From: Mixta mediterraneensis
GTDB taxonomy: Bacteria; Pseudomonadota; Gammaproteobacteria; Enterobacterales; Enterobacteriaceae
DNA length: 64,000 nucleotides
Assembly (NCBI RefSeq): GCF_014946725.1
Contig: NZ_JACFXY010000001.1
Coordinates: forward strand, 372,001-436,000
Reading direction: 5' to 3'
The position numbers were made by a program, and so were the translations under genes. The notes below the pieces were generated by a model. That model made no database searches. It was not told the DNA's origin and worked only from the letters and a program-made list of their open reading frames with translations. Below, piece after piece: positions 63,017 to 64,000 of the stretch (the first letter of the stretch is position 1; each line of letters starts with the position of its first letter).

Positions 63017-63331
63017 TTAAGCGAGGGTTCCGGCTCCGTGACAGTTCGGTGAAGCAAGCACAGTGTCTTGTAAACCTTCCCACTCTTTAACTGTGTAAGT
63101 ATGTAATGCTAACGCATGAACGCTACCCGCCAGTTCCGCCGCCAGTTCACTGTAAATGACACGGTGGCGAGCCAGAAAACGTTGCCCCGTAAAACAGTCG
63201 CTGACGATCACCACCTTGAAATGGCTTTCGGAGCCGGCAGGGACATTGTGTCGATAACTTTCATCGTGTACTTCCAGATGAGCCGGCTCGAAGGCCAGGC
63301 GCAGCTTTTCTTCTATTTGTTCGCGAATCAT
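63017..63331 (-). CDS. bolA: BolA, stress morphogene/Fe-S linked regulator
   Basis: A 104-residue BolA protein: [37 protein letters not shown], and the [14 protein letters not shown] end. Acts with monothiol glutaredoxin and controls shape and biofilm. ATG 63331 follows GAGGAA; the upstream TTG start at 63346 is not favoured. Confidence 0.95.
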   Translation of the reverse strand: MIREQIEEKLRLAFEPAHLEVHDESYRHNVPAGSESHFKVVIVSDCFTGQRFLARHRVIYSELAAELAGSVHALALHTYTVKEWEGLQDTVLASPNCHGAGTLA

Positions 63332-63602
63332 TGTTTTATTCCTCAATGGCGAGCGCTGTGCCCCATCTGTTTAAATATTAGTAGGTTTTTCGACGCTTTT
63401 TGTAGCGAAGCGCGGAAATATTCCCGTTAACAGCGGCATCTTAACGTAGCTTGTGTCCAGAACAAATGGGCATAATAATCAGACACAATGAAAAAAGCCT
63501 TTACAATCAACTTCCCGCTGACCGGGGCTTTTTTCACTGCCGCGCAATGCTATGATGGCGACAGTTTTTGCAATCCAACCCACTATGCTAATGAGAACAA
63601 GT

Positions 63603-64000
63603 ATGTTGAAAAAACTGTTATTCCCGCTGCTGGCTGCGTTTATTTTGGCCGGCTGTGCCTCCAGTAATAATACATTAACTATTCAACCAAAGATTCAGTT
63701 GCCACAGCAAGATCCAAGCCTGATGGGCGTCACAGTAAGTATTAATGGTGCCGATCAGCGCAGCGATCAAGCCCTGGCAAAAGTGAATCGTGATGGCCAG
63801 CTCGTCACCTTAACGCCTTCACGTGACCTGCGTTTCCTGCTACAGGAAGTGCTGGAGAAGCAAATGACCGCACGCGGTTATATGGTTGGTCCAAACGGGG
63901 TCGTTGACCTGCAAATCGTTGTAAACAATCTCTACGCCGACGTAACGCAAGGCAGTGTGCGCTACAGCATCACCACTAAAGCGGACATCTCGATCATCGC
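63603..64000 (+). CDS. yajG: YajG, lipoprotein (3' end outside window)
   Basis: At least 132 codons, continuing past the edge. Lipoprotein signal KKLLFPLLAAFILAGC (lipobox LAGC, Cys at about 18). The protein resembles E. coli YajG (192 residues), function unknown. GAGAACAAGT precedes the ATG. Divergent from bolA across a 271-base gap. ampG usually follows. Confidence 0.9.
   Translation, partial: MLKKLLFPLLAAFILAGCASSNNTLTIQPKIQLPQQDPSLMGVTVSINGADQRSDQALAKVNRDGQLVTLTPSRDLRFLLQEVLEKQMTARGYMVGPNGVVDLQIVVNNLYADVTQGSVRYSITTKADISII

Noticed and set aside
63486..63535. AAAAAAGCC ... GGGGCTTTTTT before yajG as a terminator
   Set aside because: The arms pair only in a short A/T-rich stretch around a long loop; too weak to call.

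Overview
The window is a chromosomal segment of an enterobacterium (order Enterobacterales). The protein sequences and gene order follow the Escherichia coli purK to yajG region closely, read in reverse, but several E. coli neighbours are missing (fsr, ybbL/ybbM, ybaQ, ybaE, cof). A zinc-starvation cluster and an orphan LysR/unknown-protein pair are present instead. This fits Erwiniaceae (Pantoea/Erwinia-like), although the genus is an inference. I saw no tRNA, rRNA, prophage or CRISPR array. The only recognised RNA gene is ffs (4.5S RNA).

Layout. 1-8.3 kb: 3' part of purK, the ybbA-ybbP exporter pair divergent from tesA, ybbO, cnoX, qmcA-ybbJ and cueR. 8.8-14.4 kb: the CueR-type promoter and copA, ybaP, ybaK, and a LysR regulator divergent from a PACE efflux pump. 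14.4-22.6 kb: ushA, an IS5-family element, ybaL, and gsk interrupted by an IS21-family element. 22.7-34.1 kb: hemH, adk, an unrecognised protein divergent from a LysR regulator, htpG, recR-ybaB-dnaX, apt, ybaN, priC, rsmS and acrR. 34.2-41.8 kb: acrAB, then rpmE2-rpmJ2 and a convergent metal ABC transporter, both preceded by near-identical Zur-type operators. 42-51.5 kb: tomB-hha, ffs, ybaZ, ybaY, tesB, glnK-amtB with a sigma-54 promoter, mdlAB and decR. 52-64 kb: queC, fadM, ybaV, then the protein-quality-control block ppiD, hupB, lon, clpX, clpP, tig, followed by bolA and the start of yajG.

Two genes look damaged. ybbP carries a single in-frame TGA 53 codons before its natural end. gsk is split by an apparently intact 1,961-bp IS21-family insertion with a perfect 6-bp target duplication. 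Two short reading frames outside usual annotation are reported. The better one is a 34-residue predicted membrane peptide lying directly behind the Zur-type box and overlapping the start of the metal-transporter ATPase gene.

Themes: copper export (CueR/CopA), zinc sparing and uptake (Zur-type boxes), multidrug efflux (AcrAB, PACE, MdlAB), nitrogen signalling (GlnK/AmtB) and proteostasis (HtpG, PpiD, Lon, ClpXP, trigger factor, CnoX). Family names and comparisons with E. coli come from recall, not database searches.
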